DNA of 64,000 nucleotides from Sipunculus nudus (Eukaryota > Annelida > Sipuncula > Golfingiida > Sipunculidae), in the NCBI GenBank assembly GCA_026874595.1, contig CM049312.1, forward strand, positions 26,841,956-26,905,955, given 5' to 3'. Below, piece after piece: positions 47,856 through 60,364 of the stretch (positions are counted from its first letter, which is position 1; the number at the start of each line of letters is the position of its first letter). The position numbers and the translations under genes are program-made. The notes under the pieces are model-generated. The model searched no databases, was not told where the DNA came from, and saw nothing but the letters and a program-made list of their open reading frames with translations.

Positions 47856-48848
47856 ACGGCAGCTCTCGATCATTGGTCTCGTGAATAAAGGTGTCTCTTG
47901 CATGCGACTTGTCTATGACGTCATCACTGTTCCGTGTTATGTACATTTCATAGATTCATGGCAAGATGCCGCTACAGAATAGACTAGCTATTCATTAAAT
48001 GGTTTTAAATTGTTTACAGGAAATTGCATAAGGTAGGCTATTATTTTCATGATAATTAATAACGTATTTTCTTATTTCTGCACTATGGGCAAAAAGTTTT
48101 GGCGCCTATGGTCTCGTAAAATTATAATCGCAAAAAAAAAAAAAAAAAATAGGTGGACAGGGGCAATGGAACGGACTACAATAGTTCTTGCATTTAACAC
48201 ACTTTTACCTCACATTTTTCTTTCCACGTGTGTTAATGTTTGTCTGGTGTTGACCCTCCAGTTGTACATTCTGTCCCATACATTTATCTTATTTATTTTG
48301 TCTTGTACCTTTTGTATTATGCATTTTGTCTTGTAAACAATATTTTGTACATTGCCGCTTGTTTATCGTGTGGAAAAATCTCTTGATAAACATGCTTGGT
48401 ATCAGAAGTTGCTTGCAGGTACATTTTTGTACATCTGTCTTGAAAATATCTAGAATGATGCTGAAACTGGTAGTGACATCAAGTGCTGTTTTTTTTTAAA
48501 TATATGTAAAAGACAGAGAATCAAAATTTTAGAATACTCATAATATTAACACCACTGTTAAACATTATATAATAGGACTTTTTTTCAAGTTAGAAATGCT
48601 ATGTATTCTTTGTAGTTAACTTTGCAGCATTCAGTTATTATGATATAATTTGAAAAATTAAAACTGACGATAGTTCAAGAAATGCCACAAAAAGCTTTGG
48701 CTTTGGTCATCACAGAAGCCATTTTGAAATGAAAGGAGTGGTTAGACAAGAAACTACCAGATGTCGCACTGTGCCAGTAGATCTGGAGCTGATAATTCGA
48801 CTCTCGTGAGGAGAAAGAAGCATGAACAGTACCTAGCAACACATGTTG
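47856..48848. other. AT-rich unique sequence, no gene seen
   Basis: A 17-base A run lies near 48133. Nothing else was recognised. Confidence 0.4.
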
Positions 48849-49145
48849 TTTTTATTCTTCTCTGAAGAAAATTTGAGCTGACAGTGTGAGAAATACTTAG
48901 CTTTTGATTAGATCTAGAATTTTTAGTCACAGAGGATGTTTCTATGGATGATGTCACTGTAGAGATGACAGTGCTGATTGATGTGTTTAAAAACACACAC
49001 AACCTCATGTTTTCTTATGGACAAATAAATAGAAAAAAATGTTTTTCCTCCAGGAACTGGGTTCAGTTAATGTAAAATCTATATTAAATTTTTTATTTCG
49101 TTAGCGATTGTGTTTTATGATAATATGATGAGATTACGTTTGCCT
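48849..49145 (+). repeat. Diverged repeat R, copy 2 (empty site)
   Basis: It matches both flanks of the solo LTR at 32960-33858 with nothing inserted: the sequence reads aaataaatagaaaaaaatg across the target (one atag at 49029-49032). The block list is given under copy 1. Confidence 0.8.
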
Positions 49146-49870
49146 TACAGTCTTGACTTGAAGGTTATGCCTGCCGTGCCAATAGACCGTTTCCACCACA
49201 TCAGCGACATCTGTTGGCGACGATTGACACTAACAATTGGCTCTCTTATCTCAAGGAAAAAGAGACCATTTGCAATGTTGGATATATGATTCAGGCTGAT
49301 GAATCGTGTTTTGCCATAAGAGGTAGGTTCCTGTTTGTATCTGTTTGGCATGAATCGCCTTTTATTTAACAAAACCCACAATGCTGGCTCAAAGTACCAA
49401 GCCCAAAAAGACGACCGTTACTTGCAGTGTGCATGCTCGTTTATATTTTTTTCTTTATTCTTTTTTATATTTGATGATTAAAATGACCAATGCTTATAAA
49501 TTATTATCAAAAATAAAAAATTGTCAGATGAAGTAGTAATTTAACAGGTTTTGATCAAGATTTATTTTTTTATTTAACTAGTGAATTTTGTTTTGATAGA
49601 CTTGTGCATTATGTATAAGATAAATATCGCCGATTATTTTTTAATAACACTGTAAACAGCTAGGGAACATTGCGGTAGTGATAATATCTACATATACCAA
49701 AGTTGCCATATGAGCCAGGCTTTTATTCCCAATAATAAAAATAAAGCGTCCCAGACGTTTCCTGTAAACGCTGCTTGATATGGCAAGGTTCTCTGGGCAG
49801 AAACACCAGGGTGCGCACAGAGCACAGAATTCAGACAACTGAAAGCGTGGCATTGCATTTTGCATCCAGC
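49146..49870. other. AT-rich unique sequence, no gene seen
   Basis: The minus-strand ORFs of 65-78 codons show no motif I recognise. Confidence 0.35.
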
Positions 49871-50002
49871 CCAACTTTTAAACATGCGACACCCCCTCTT
49901 GTGGTCTAATTACCACCGTTCTGGCAAGAATCAGACCAATGAGAGCTTGTGTCCCGGGGTAATTAAACCAACAAGAGCGGGTGTTGCATGTTCAAAATTT
50001 GG
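49871..50002. repeat. Hairpin: ~46-bp imperfect inverted repeat
   Basis: The left arm 49871-49916 (ccaacttttaaacatgcgac...) pairs with 49957-50002 at roughly 80 percent of positions around a 40-base loop. Both arms contain a ctcttgt.gg.(c/t)taattacc core near the loop. Possibly a very small MITE. Confidence 0.75.
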
Positions 50003-50872
50003 AATGGATGCACGATGTAATGCATAACCATGCTTTCAGTGGTCTTATAACAATTCTTTGCTTTGTGTGCAATCTGGTGTTCGAACCCAAAGAACCTTGC
50101 TATACCAAGCATTTTAAAGTTCTGTGTATGCATCGCTATTTCTGACAGTGCCCTGTCTTGTCCATGTTCCTGTCAAACCGACATCCAAATTCGGAAATTA
50201 GTTGCAATCTCCAGTTTAAACAACTGAACTATATCAACGATATATATGGAAAGAGAGGGCGTATTATCCTCTTCTGACCGGGTATTTAAGTTCATATTTT
50301 ATCGAAAATCAAGTAAGATTCTCATGTTTTGAAATAATTTGGTATCATAAATTGGATCATAATATGGATTTATATACATATTAATTGTCGAGCAGGTACT
50401 GGCCATTCAATTGAATAATTCTAGTTTTGTTAAATTATCCACATTTGTTTAAAAAAATATTCATTAAAACATAAAAAAAAATCAGAAACGGGTCTAGGGG
50501 GGCAACCTTTTATGAAGGGTTTCAGACCATCTTTTGCGACATGGACCCCCCTTTTTTCCGAACCGGGGTACCTCTGTTTAGGATAAGTTATAAGTTCTCC
50601 TGTGTTGGACCCCTCCTTTTCCTGAATCCTATCCGCCTCCTGAAAAACAGATAAGACGTAAAATAAATATGCCTTGAAATATGTGTATGTATCTTAAGAT
50701 GGTGCCATTGCTGAATGCTCACTTGTTACTAAATGGGAAAAAATACGCAAAAAATAAGAATTTACTTTTTATTAAAAGATCTTCAAACTAAAATGTTTTA
50801 ATATATAACAGGATCAAATAGATAATCTGAAAATTGTATGGTTACTAGTGATTTATGAATTCTTCGAAATCG
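50003..50872. other. AT-rich unique sequence, no gene seen
   Basis: No supported gene, RNA or repeat was recognised. Confidence 0.35.
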
Positions 50873-51150
50873 TTAAAGCACAATGGTCATCTTTGTAAAC
50901 AAGGTGCCTCAGGTCTCACTGCCAGGAGAATGTTAGTTTGAATCCCAGCCGAGGAGGTGCGATTTGTCACTATTAGTCCTCACCCAGGGTGAGCACTACG
51001 CAGCCTTAATGGGAAGGCCGTGCCGAAAGGCCGTGGTTCACTCAGATACGGTGTGCCTATTTGGGGTTCCTTGGCGATATGACCTACCAATGGGGACGAT
51101 TACACACCCAGGGCCTGCAGGTGCAGTAGTCACCGGGCCTGCTTAACACC
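50873..51150 (+). repeat. tRNA-headed repeat of a second type
   Basis: A B-box-like agtttgaatccc (50934-50945) sits downstream of a weak A-box region (about 50878-50890). A GC-rich body follows, with gtgagcac, a ggaaggccgtgcc...aggccgtgg inverted spot and cagggcctgcagg. The composition contrasts with the AT-rich flanks. It is unlike the SINE at 5.9 kb and unlike repeat T. The ORF over the body is a shadow. Confidence 0.5.
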
Positions 51151-52479
51151 AGGGAATTAAATGAGAAAAACGGTATGATACTTTCCTGTCATGTAGTCTA
51201 AAATCGGAATGGAATTCAGATGAACATAAACTTAGTTTAGATTGCATTAAAAATTGAAACGGTTACCTCCAACCAAAAAAAAGGAAAGTTAAAGAAAAAC
51301 AAAAATAATAAGTGTCCGACTATTTCACAAGTTTATGCCCTGAAAATCTCATCGAAAACAAGGATATCATTACAGCGGTCACTTTTCTTTCTCTTGCACT
51401 GCATATTACTCATATTACTGCACAGGGGAATAATATTAATATACTGAAAATAAAATATATAAAAAATGATTCCCACTTCTAGGTTTACAACGAAATTTTA
51501 CATCCAGGTTTGTTTTTAAACCTAGTTTAAGATACACTTGAACACAATTCTTTAATCTTTAAAACCTAAACCTTAATTGTTATATATTTGAAATGTGTCA
51601 CACAGACAATAAAAGGTATACATATATGTATATACAGTTATCCCCTCCACCCTTGAAAATAAATTGACGCCCTAGCATATTTCCCTTTCTGGATTCATAT
51701 TTAGGATAATCTTGTGTAATCTTCGTAAGATTTAAAATGCTGAGACGGTCCATACAAGGTAATGCCTTTCGCGACAGATCAAACAAGGTGGACGAAACAA
51801 GAAAAACAGCTCTCCTCCATATTTGCTCGCAATGACTGATTAAAATTTCAACATGCCAATGTCATGAGTAATTGGGAATTGCTGATCAGTGTATATTTGA
51901 ACGTGTAGGTGACCCTATTTTGTGCAGTATTAAATGGAAGATATGCAGTTATAATTCTGGATTTATGTGAGTCTAAACCTTATTTTTCTCAGGCAATCCT
52001 GAAAAAAAAACTTTTATGCTCCTGAGCAACAAAAAAGTTTTATAAATCACTCATATCAAGGCTATACAAAATATAATTGGCTCCGGTATGAGTTTGCAAA
52101 TATTCGGTTATATGTCTGTCCGTTGCGGAACGTTTGTTCCTTTGTTGAGCTTGGATTTTCTATAAACAAACTACATCACATTCAAAGAAATTTCAACAAA
52201 TAGGAACGTTTTATAACACGTTTGTGCAGTTCTAAAATTTCCTTAAAATATACCCTGACTCTGATCAGTCTAGTTAGATAGTTATTATCTAAACCACTTT
52301 AGACTGTGATACAGAGTCCTGAAGCAAAATAAACCCAAAGGCAGTATCAAAATCCCGGCACGTATGATAGTACTGTTGATCTGAAAATTGTTGCTTTCCG
52401 TATCCCAGCACAAAGTTCTGATTTTCCTGTCAGAATTTACTTCATGAAGCATTAGCTGAAAATGTCGAAAAAAAATATG
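51151..52479. other. AT-rich unique sequence, no gene seen
   Basis: No supported gene, RNA or repeat was recognised. Confidence 0.4.
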
Positions 52480-52795
52480 GTTCACTCGGATGAGGTCTGT
52501 TATTAATCAGATCACACGCCAAATGTTCCGTACAAAAGGCCGTCAGATTTGCCGGAATTGGTTAATTCCTCAAATGGTATGACATTTAAGATAATCAGAC
52601 AGAGAACAATTGCTCACAGCCGGGCAGGATTACAATACTGTGGGAGAGATAAAGAAGCCATCAACAGGAGCATAGATGCGTGTCATCGCATTCATTTAAC
52701 ATGTAGAACTTTATCACCGGACTTGATGAGTCAATATCACGGCCCGGTAGTTTCTGAGGCCTCCCGTGAACGCTCACCGCAATAAATATATCTCC
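52480..52795. promoter_or_regulatory. Unique composition-shifted island (possible conserved element or exon)
   Basis: It is GC-richer than both flanks, single-copy here, and carries Sox-like gaacaatt and GATA-like agataatc and agataaag cores. The plus frame at 52549-52785 stays open with mixed residues but has no recognised domain and no clear acceptor. Regulatory or coding use is an inference from composition only. Confidence 0.18.
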
Positions 52796-53466
52796 CAAAG
52801 ATGACCAGGGGAACATCTGCGTAGCTTATGTAGAAAACAGTGAATTTATTATCACATAAAATCATAACCCTCAACTCCTCTATTATATTTTATACATAAA
52901 TAGTTCAAATGTCTTATCCTTCTTTGAGATTGAGCTCAAATGTGACACAAAAGTCGCCCCCCTGTGTAAAGAGGCCTTAACTCGCCACATATAGATTCTC
53001 GCCTGGACGCTGTCCTTGGAGTAGTTTCTTGTTACATCCCCGTGCCCCCTGACAGTATTTTTTTACCAGTTTCTCGAAACTGCTCATGGTGGCCACCATT
53101 TTGCGTACATAATAAAGCCAGGACCTCAAAGGTCACATGCCGAATTCAAAACAGTAACGCTGGTGGAAAATAAATTAAATTTGTGATTTTCAGAATGAGC
53201 CGTCGGGTTAGAAAAACAACAAATTACCTTTGTGTTTTGGAAAGAGATGGCCTGGGGAGCAGTTGATATTCACTACAACAACCATCAAGAAAGTCATTGA
53301 ACTTCTATATTTAAGTATTAATTTTATTTGACTACAGCCACCCGGATATCGATCCACTGATAATCCAGGTCAAACAGAATTTTATTGCGTATACTCTGTG
53401 TATATTTAAAGCTGCTGATATAGATGTCATTTTACATTTTTTGGAAGTGAGAGTGTAAGTAATGTA
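52796..53466. other. Unique sequence, no gene seen
   Basis: No supported gene, RNA or repeat was recognised. Confidence 0.35.
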
Positions 53467-54437
53467 GGACTCAGGTCCTGATATGACATGGACTGTAGTC
53501 CTGATTCGAACCAATTTTTTTTCGGGACTTGGGCTTCCACTCGAGGGACCTAGAATTGGACTTGTACTCAAACTCGCAGCTGAAGACTCGAGAAACAAGT
53601 GGGTCAAACCTCCCTTACGTACTATATAGAGACCTGTATAGATTCGATTACTGAAACAGAATGTAAGAACAACAAAAAGATTAGTTTGGCATCGGGAAAT
53701 AAATGTTATTAAAAATTTAAGTAATAAACCTGTAAGTGTAAAATGACATAAACAATACGCATGATTATCTCCCATTTCCATTTTAAAAGTTTTTCCCGAT
53801 TTATATTAAACTCTGAATTTGACTTAGGTTCCAAGTGAACGGGACTCGAACGACAAGGATTCGGACTTGCGTGGCCTAGACTCGGACTCTAATTACGTTG
53901 ACTCGACTACATCGCTGGTCAGTAGCCTGGATAGAGGTGCCTGTATTTTAATACTTACTAATAAGTAGTTCTGATATAACTTGAAAACTTTACATTTAAG
54001 GCGAGTCCATACCATCCGAGTCCAGGCTTATCGAGTCCAAGTCCAAGTCCGAGTCCTTTGGGTTCGAGTCCAAGTCCACCTTCTTCGAGTCCGTACATTT
54101 GGAACCCGAGTCTGGGTCCGAGTCCAATAAAAATCTTTGTATAAAACGAAATTTATAATGGAACTTATTTTTATGTTAGTAAACACATGCCTTTTACCAA
54201 CATTTAGCTCGGGATGCAGACCGAAGCTTGGTACATACAGTCTCCTTTGTAATGTTGGTAGTTCGCACATGTATATAAATATATTTATGGTATGTAACAG
54301 AACTTTCCTTCCGCTGGACCCGAGATGGATTCTACCTGATTTCTCTCTACTCCTTACTTCGAGTCCGAGTACAGGTCCGAGTCCAGGACTCTCGATTTCT
54401 CTAAAAAAAAGGGGGACTGCAGTCAGGTCTATAGTCC
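53467..54437. mobile_element. Foldback element of GACTCG/GAGTCC minisatellite
   Basis: The left end ggactcaggtcctga and the reverse complement of the right end ggactatagacctga match at 11 of 15 positions, and TA dinucleotides abut both ends. The left half is rich in gg(g)actcg, ggactt and actcgg units; the right half (54004-54125 and 54355-54390) is rich in the opposite-strand units gagtcc, aagtcc and gagtccgagtcc. The strand of the minisatellite therefore switches inside the element. The middle (about 54130-54350) is ordinary AT-rich DNA. The long ORFs on it (minus 53332-53781, minus 54028-54270, plus 54137-54448) are translations of the repeat. No transposase is present. Confidence 0.7.
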
Positions 54438-55595
54438 TATACTACTGATACAAGATGCAAACATTTCAATCAAATGTACAAAACTAAAACTTGAGGTAAA
54501 GCTCAATATCAGTGCATATAAACCACGTGGTTAAATGTAGTCTCTCTAAATAGATCATATTATTAATGCAGTGAACAACACTTGTTAAAAGCGTGAGCAA
54601 CTAAAGAAAGTCGATTGCATAATTATTTGTTAATACTAACTGCAGATATAATTTTGATTTAATATAAAAAAAAATGCATGGAATGAATTTTGTACATATA
54701 ATACAAACAAAAGCAAAGTTAAATATTTAACATAATAAGAAAAGAAGAGAATTACCACCCGTTCCATCATTATAACAAAAAGAGGACCAATATACATCAC
54801 ATAAAAGTTGATATTCTTTGTGTATTTACAAGCAGATATAACAGCGTAATAACTGTCATTCGTTATAAACAAAAGAAGACAAAAGTATAACGTATTTATT
54901 AGTTTGCTGTGTGTTAGATTAAAAGCAAATACCCGCAGTGTCATGGTCATCATTATTTATGTCTGAACCAACACCAGCAGAGTCAATACCAGCATCATCT
55001 ATGTCTGAATGTCTGAACATCCAGGATTGATAATATTATTTTTTATTAATAAGTTTTTATTAACAAATGCCTCTGATGAGGGTGAGCTTCTGGTACTCCC
55101 TCCAACAGTAAGAGCACATGGATGCAAACAGGAGGTGATGTGTTTTTCCGTGTTTTTTGCTTTGTAAGCTTGGTATATCAGGCAAACTCTTGTGTTTATG
55201 TAGCCCATAAGTATAGGTTTATGATGGGTAGGCCATGATTTTAAATATAATGTCTTCAACGGGTAAGCTAATATTACCAGTATGAGTGATAGGCCTGTTT
55301 CGGGTTTATAATCTGTAAGCATGAGTATAAAACTATCAACTAACTCACTTTACACAAGCTTATCTCAAGTCCAATAATCAATACATGGCCACTTGGGAGT
55401 CGGTCCACAGATTTCTTCACACAGAATTCTGACGTATGACCAAACTACACGCGATTATGTAATCAACTAGCGGGGAGCTGTGAGATAACAACAACGTTCA
55501 ATTATGTTATATACCTGAACACTGGAGGTGCATTGACACACCATCAGTCACTCCATTCAACTTCCCTTTATATACTACAGAGTAACCCGCAGAAC
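54438..55595. other. AT-rich unique sequence, no gene seen
   Basis: Two minus-strand ORFs of about 105 codons (54636-54953 and 54999-55322) are open, but one is merely AT-driven hydrophobic and the other has no recognised domain. No exon is called. Confidence 0.35.
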
Positions 55596-55700
55596 AGTCC
55601 CCTCCCTGTAAAACTTCAAGAAAAGGTTCCACTGCATTCCCCTCCAAGTAAAACCTCAAGAAACAGTTCCACTGCAGTCCCTTTCCTGTAAAACAGCTCC
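55596..55700. repeat. Minisatellite, ~2.5 copies of a 40-bp unit
   Basis: Units with cc(c)ctcc.(t/a)gtaaaac.tcaagaaa..gttccactgca recur at an exact 40-base spacing (55600, 55640, 55680). Confidence 0.9.
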
Positions 55701-56031
55701 GGTGCTATTAATATCATTTCTACCAAAAACAAACAGATAAAAATAAAATAAATTCACTTTTCTTATCCGATACTTTCCCCTATTTCTGTCCGTCTGTTTA
55801 TGTGTCATATTCGTTGTTTAAATCTTTTTCTAAATCTTCTTCAAGATACCCTCCAATTTCTTAAACTTTCAATGACAATTATTACAGAAAAGAATATACT
55901 CCAGTGGTTAAAACTTAATAAAAACGGCGGATATCCCTTTATGTTCTTAGTACCAGTTACGTGACCCAGACGCGCCATTCCGAGAAGACAGAGACAATGG
56001 GGCCCGTGAGATTCGAAACCATGACCCAGAC
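55701..56031. other. Unique sequence, no gene seen
   Basis: No supported gene. The minus-strand ORF at 55841-56215 runs into the foldback element. Confidence 0.35.
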
Positions 56032-56727
56032 TAAAGTAGGGTTCACACGTCGTCGGGGGTTTTCCCCGATGTGTCCCGATGTGACATTGGCTTAGCATCG
56101 GGACCCACATCGGGGAAGATCGGGAAACATCTGGAACATCTTGACGACATCGGGGAGCGTGAAAAGATCGGGGTGAAATCGGGAGATTTTCAAATATGTT
56201 CAACAATTTCTCCATGCTTTTTTAAGAACGGGCTTACATCGGGAAAATATCGGTTTAAATCGGACAACATCTGCACACATCTGGATAAACCGAGAGACAT
56301 TTGGAGTACGAAATGTTCAAGATGTTTCACCGATATATTCGCGATGTTAACCCGATGTTAACAAGATGTTTCCTGATGTTAGCTAGATTTTTACCGATCT
56401 GTTCGGATGTTGCGCCGATGTTTCCAGATGTGTGCTTGTTTATTCCGAGGTTTCAAGAGCTTTCCCGATGCTGCCCCGTTTTATCCCCATGTTGTCCCGA
56501 TGTCTCATGTGTTCCGGATGTTTGGGTGATTACATTAGCATTGCAACACGTGGTAAATGTGTGAGCTTCCGGTTCGTCGTTTTTATATGATCGGTGTAAC
56601 ACAGGGGAGACATCGGAGTGAGATCAGGGCAATATCGAGGAGACAGTGTGTGATATCGGAACAATTTCTGGTGATGATATCGGGAGACATTTGTTTAACC
56701 CCGGCGATGTGTGAACAAGCCTTAAAG
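56032..56727. mobile_element. Foldback element of ATCGGG/CCCGAT minisatellite
   Basis: The left end tagggttcacacgtcg..gggg and the reverse complement of the right end (aggcttgttcacacatcgccgggg) are inverted matches with a 3-base indel. Both sides carry taaag (56032-56036 and 56723-56727), a possible 5-bp target duplication. From 56090 to about 56265 the units read atcggg(g)a. From about 56345 to 56530 they read cccgatgt, the opposite strand. A third block near 56610-56690 returns to the first strand. No transposase is present. The ORFs at 56071-56361 and 56301-56564 are shadows of the repeat. Confidence 0.8.
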
Positions 56728-57399
56728 GGTCGATAAGCGTGTCCTGACTCTATGTTTAAAACAGAGTGAGTTTATACAAATTGTAAGAGAATCTCCCATA
56801 ACTGGATTTATATTTCTACAGGGCATGTTGTATCTTGTTTAAAGAAAAAAGAAATTTAGAGACAGCAAAACAAAAATGCAAACAAAATGTTATTTTTGAA
56901 TTGCTGCTTGGAATCAAAGGGGAGATCAGAACACAGAGAACTTTGTTCCGAGAACGACAGCAGAACATTAGGCAACAAGACAAACCGAAAACCGCATAAT
57001 TTGGCTTCAAGACCGGTCCCGAGACCAACAACTGCTTTGTACGTAGCTAAATAAATCACAAGGTAACATGGTGGCTTAACTTCTTTATTGAGGTATATAC
57101 TAAGCGGTTTTGATGAAATGGACCGCATATAGGTATGTACTGCATTGCTAGTATTGTCTATTTTTAAGATATCAATTTTAAAATTAATTATATACATATA
57201 TAGATCTCTGAATAAAAATTAGTATATGCTGTTCTCACTTTCACTCTGTTTGTCAACAATAACTAAAAATTAAGTATTTAATTTAACAAAAAAAAATAAT
57301 TATATTTCCTCATCAGTTGTTTATCCATGCAACATATAATATACATGATGCGCGAGCTTTGGATGAGAAAGTCGTTAAGCGATTTTCTTTATTAAAGGC
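56728..57399. other. AT-rich unique sequence, no gene seen
   Basis: The minus-strand ORFs at 56816-57197 have no recognisable domain. Confidence 0.35.
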
Positions 57400-57855
57400 C
57401 GTTCCCATACAGGTTATGCAATATACGTGACTGGCGTTCTAAATACCTGAAAGCCGGGCAAAATCAGGTCGGTAACATACCGCTGTCATAGAACATATTG
57501 GTGCCCACTGGCTGCTCATATCTGGCAGCAAACAGAGCATAGACTGATTGGCTTCTGGACAGCAGTGACAGCACTGCGGTGATGTTTAGGCAGGCTAAGC
57601 CCGCGTGTCCGTGAAAAGATCATGGACGATGATCCAGGGGAAACTTGACATTCTATGGAAGGTAGATATGCCGACTATCGATCTCGCGGGCCGACTAATT
57701 TCTTGCGACTTTCGCGAAGCTCGAGGCGATGTGAAGGGATGCATAGAAAATCCTAAGTTAAATTGCGGATCTTGTCGGGTCAGTGATTTCTGCTTCCCTG
57801 TCAGTTCTTTTATTCTGATTTCTGCTGCCTCAGCACATTTTCCCTAGAAGCAAGG
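57400..57855. promoter_or_regulatory. Unique GC-richer island (possible conserved element or exon)
   Basis: This single-copy stretch is clearly less AT-rich than its flanks and has low repeat content, with CG-containing runs near 57660-57740. The plus frame at 57605-57847 is open but unrecognised, and no acceptor clearly fits. Treat the regulatory label as a guess from composition. Confidence 0.2.
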
Positions 57856-58189
57856 CGCCTAAATCGTGGTGCCAATTTTACTCCGGATATTTATTCAGGA
57901 AAAAATGTTAATTTGTGTTCGCCATTTCTACATCAATTCTAATATTTCAGAATTTAAATCAATAGGGTGCAACAAGCTCGGAATGACCAATATTCATATA
58001 AGCTTTACTAAATGTAGCAGTCTAGCCAATACACGAAATCAAATGTATGCACGCCTATTTATATAGACGTTACTCATTAGTCTCGATCTAAGAAGGTATT
58101 TATACTCAAATAATGGGTAAGTGGAAGCTGGAGATTTGTCCTGTTGACACAAAAGAATCTAGCCACATGTGAGGGTTGAGACACTTGTT

Positions 58190-58665
58190 ATATAGAAAAC
58201 CGAAATGTGGGACGACCAGGTCTCAACTATCAAGCTTTGTTGCATTTCATGGAAACACCTGTTTACATTTCACATACGCATGCTTAAAAAATATTACTTA
58301 TTCTGTAAAGTCCTGACCACAAAAACACCCATGTTTATGTAATTTGCCTTGAAATAATTCTTACCCAGCACACTTGAAGGAACTTCATCGTCCTCTTCAC
58401 TACATTTAATTATCCCTACGCTATTGGTGCATTTAGAAGCCCCGGTGCATTGTGGGGGTCAGATTTGACTCCAATAATCCCTAAACAGCAGAGTCGTATT
58501 CTTGTTAGTCTTATTCTTGCGAGTATTATTTTGTGAGTCCGAGTCTGCGCAGTGAGTGCCCACTTTCCGCCTAATGTAAAAGTTAGCAACTCTCTACAGT
58601 GATTTTGTTGCACTGGAAATGGTGTCAGTGCAGTGTTCCGCAGGACTGGTATTACGAACAGCATA
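58190..58665 (+). repeat. Dispersed repeat D, copy 1
   Basis: It is collinear with 60365-60760 on the same strand. Shared blocks are: tttacatttcac..acgcatgctta; attactt.t...ta..gtcct.acca; a tttatgtaattt.cctt block; tggtgcattgtgggg; taa.ccctaaacagcagagtc.ta; tc(t/c)g.gcagtg; and ttacgaacag. The partial inverted copy at 35110-35334 matches the 58340-58565 part. Only non-coding features are visible. Confidence 0.75.
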
Positions 58666-60364
58666 GGCCCTATTAGTCCAAAATAAATGCTAATTAGTGC
58701 TTTATTCAATTTCGTGTGATGAATTAAATGTATGATTGACATTTATTTTTAGTTTTAATATAGGCTATTTTAACGTTTTAAAGGATAGTTTCAAAGGTTA
58801 GGTGTCTTTGTATACTCTTTGTGTCTTCGGAAATGGATACCATTGTTATTTTATGAACTGGAGACGGGGAAAATTGCAGTTGCTAAAAGGGCACTGTCTT
58901 GAAATAGGAAAAGATCATATGAACTTGTACTGCGGTAAAAAACACGACACCAACCGGGACACATTTTCTGACAACATTGAAAATAAATGATAGTCTTACG
59001 AAAAAGCTTGTTTCTAAATATCCCCACTCTACCAAGGAATCCTCTCTACTGTCCTAGAGTGTCAACGTTCAAAGATTCATTAAGGGTTTTTTACACATTC
59101 GCAAGGATGATGTGCTAATAAAAATACTCTAATGTTATAAATATCTAAAGGCAATTTTAATTTTGAAAGCTTAAATTACTTTTCTCTAATTTGATTGACG
59201 CTAGAAAATTCTGCTACCAGCAAAGCTAAAATACGAATTATCCGATGAGTAATCAAACTAAAAAGTGGACTTAGTCTGAGATGAAACACTTCTATAACTG
59301 ACAGTAAAACAGCTTTTTTCAGCATTGGTATAACATACTTCATAACACACTATTCTATGAAGAAGGAATAATCTTAAATCAACTATTCAAAACTCCAAGC
59401 AAGAATTTAAGTATTTTAACGACTGTGTAACATACTGTATAAAATATTCTGTATTATAAAATTAAATATTAAGATTATAGCGAAGAATTTTAGTATTTTT
59501 GCGACTGTATACTCGATCTCGATTTTAAACTCCCATGTAGCCAGTCGAAATCCCTGCAGGCCATGCACTGATATTGATAGTGATGATCTAGTCGGTAACC
59601 TAAGCACACCTCGGCTCTAAATGAACTTATTACCGGGGGGATGGTTACAAGGAAAAATCGAGGAGCCAACTAAGTATTTTTTTTTTCTCGCGTATCAAAA
59701 ATCAATAAATCCGATTTAATGCTGTAGTTGTTTTACATAAACAATCAACTGGAAATTTGTTTGTTCCAAGTATCAAAACCCATGGCTTAATTATTTTGGA
59801 CAATTCCTTTAGTTTAGATTGAACGTCCATAACAAACTAGGTGCTGTTTTTCCCCGCGTATCAATAATTCCGGTCTAAATTTGCAGTTTTTATGAACCCT
59901 TAAAATCCACTAGAAATTTGTTTTTCCTACCTATCAAACATAATGGTTATTAATTTTGACCAATGCTTTCAGCTCAGATTAAAAGTTAAAAAAGCACGTT
60001 TAATGTGAAACCTTGGAATACGTCAAGCATGAAGAAACATGCTCCAACTTACATAAAGGGACGATGTTTAACCTTTTTATTCTTCAAATTAATATGACAT
60101 TTGGTGCACTCATGACGTTTAGATCAAAGGTAATATCTTACCTAGTTCTGTTGTATTTTTACAGATCTTTACACATTTACAACAGACTGGGTTTTCTTTA
60201 TGCTAATGTAAATCTTGATGACTAAAATAGATATGCTGTGAGTTTAATCTCAGAGAATCCAACCAAAAGAATGAGTTCTTGAGGCCAATCTCAAGAGAGC
60301 AATGCACGCCCATCGAAAACCCTTCCACCTTAGGACGGTTCTACTCAATATTGACCTCTGCCAT
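58666..60364. other. AT-rich unique sequence, no gene seen
   Basis: Two passages near 59690-59760 and 59850-59950 look loosely alike (atcaa.aat.c.g...taaat...tttac/ttat, then aactggaaatttgttt/cactagaaatttgttt). This is possibly an old local duplication of about 150 bp. Confidence 0.35.

Noticed and set aside
53332-53781. 149-codon minus-strand ORF
   Set aside because: It is a translation of the GACTCG foldback element and its flank.
54636-54953. Minus-strand ORF with several hydrophobic stretches, suggestive of a receptor
   Set aside because: The hydrophobicity follows from AT-rich codons; there are no receptor motifs, and the length is well within chance for such DNA.
56071-56564. Two plus-strand ORFs rich in regularly spaced residues
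   Set aside because: The periodicity comes from the ATCGGG/CCCGAT minisatellite, not from a protein repeat.
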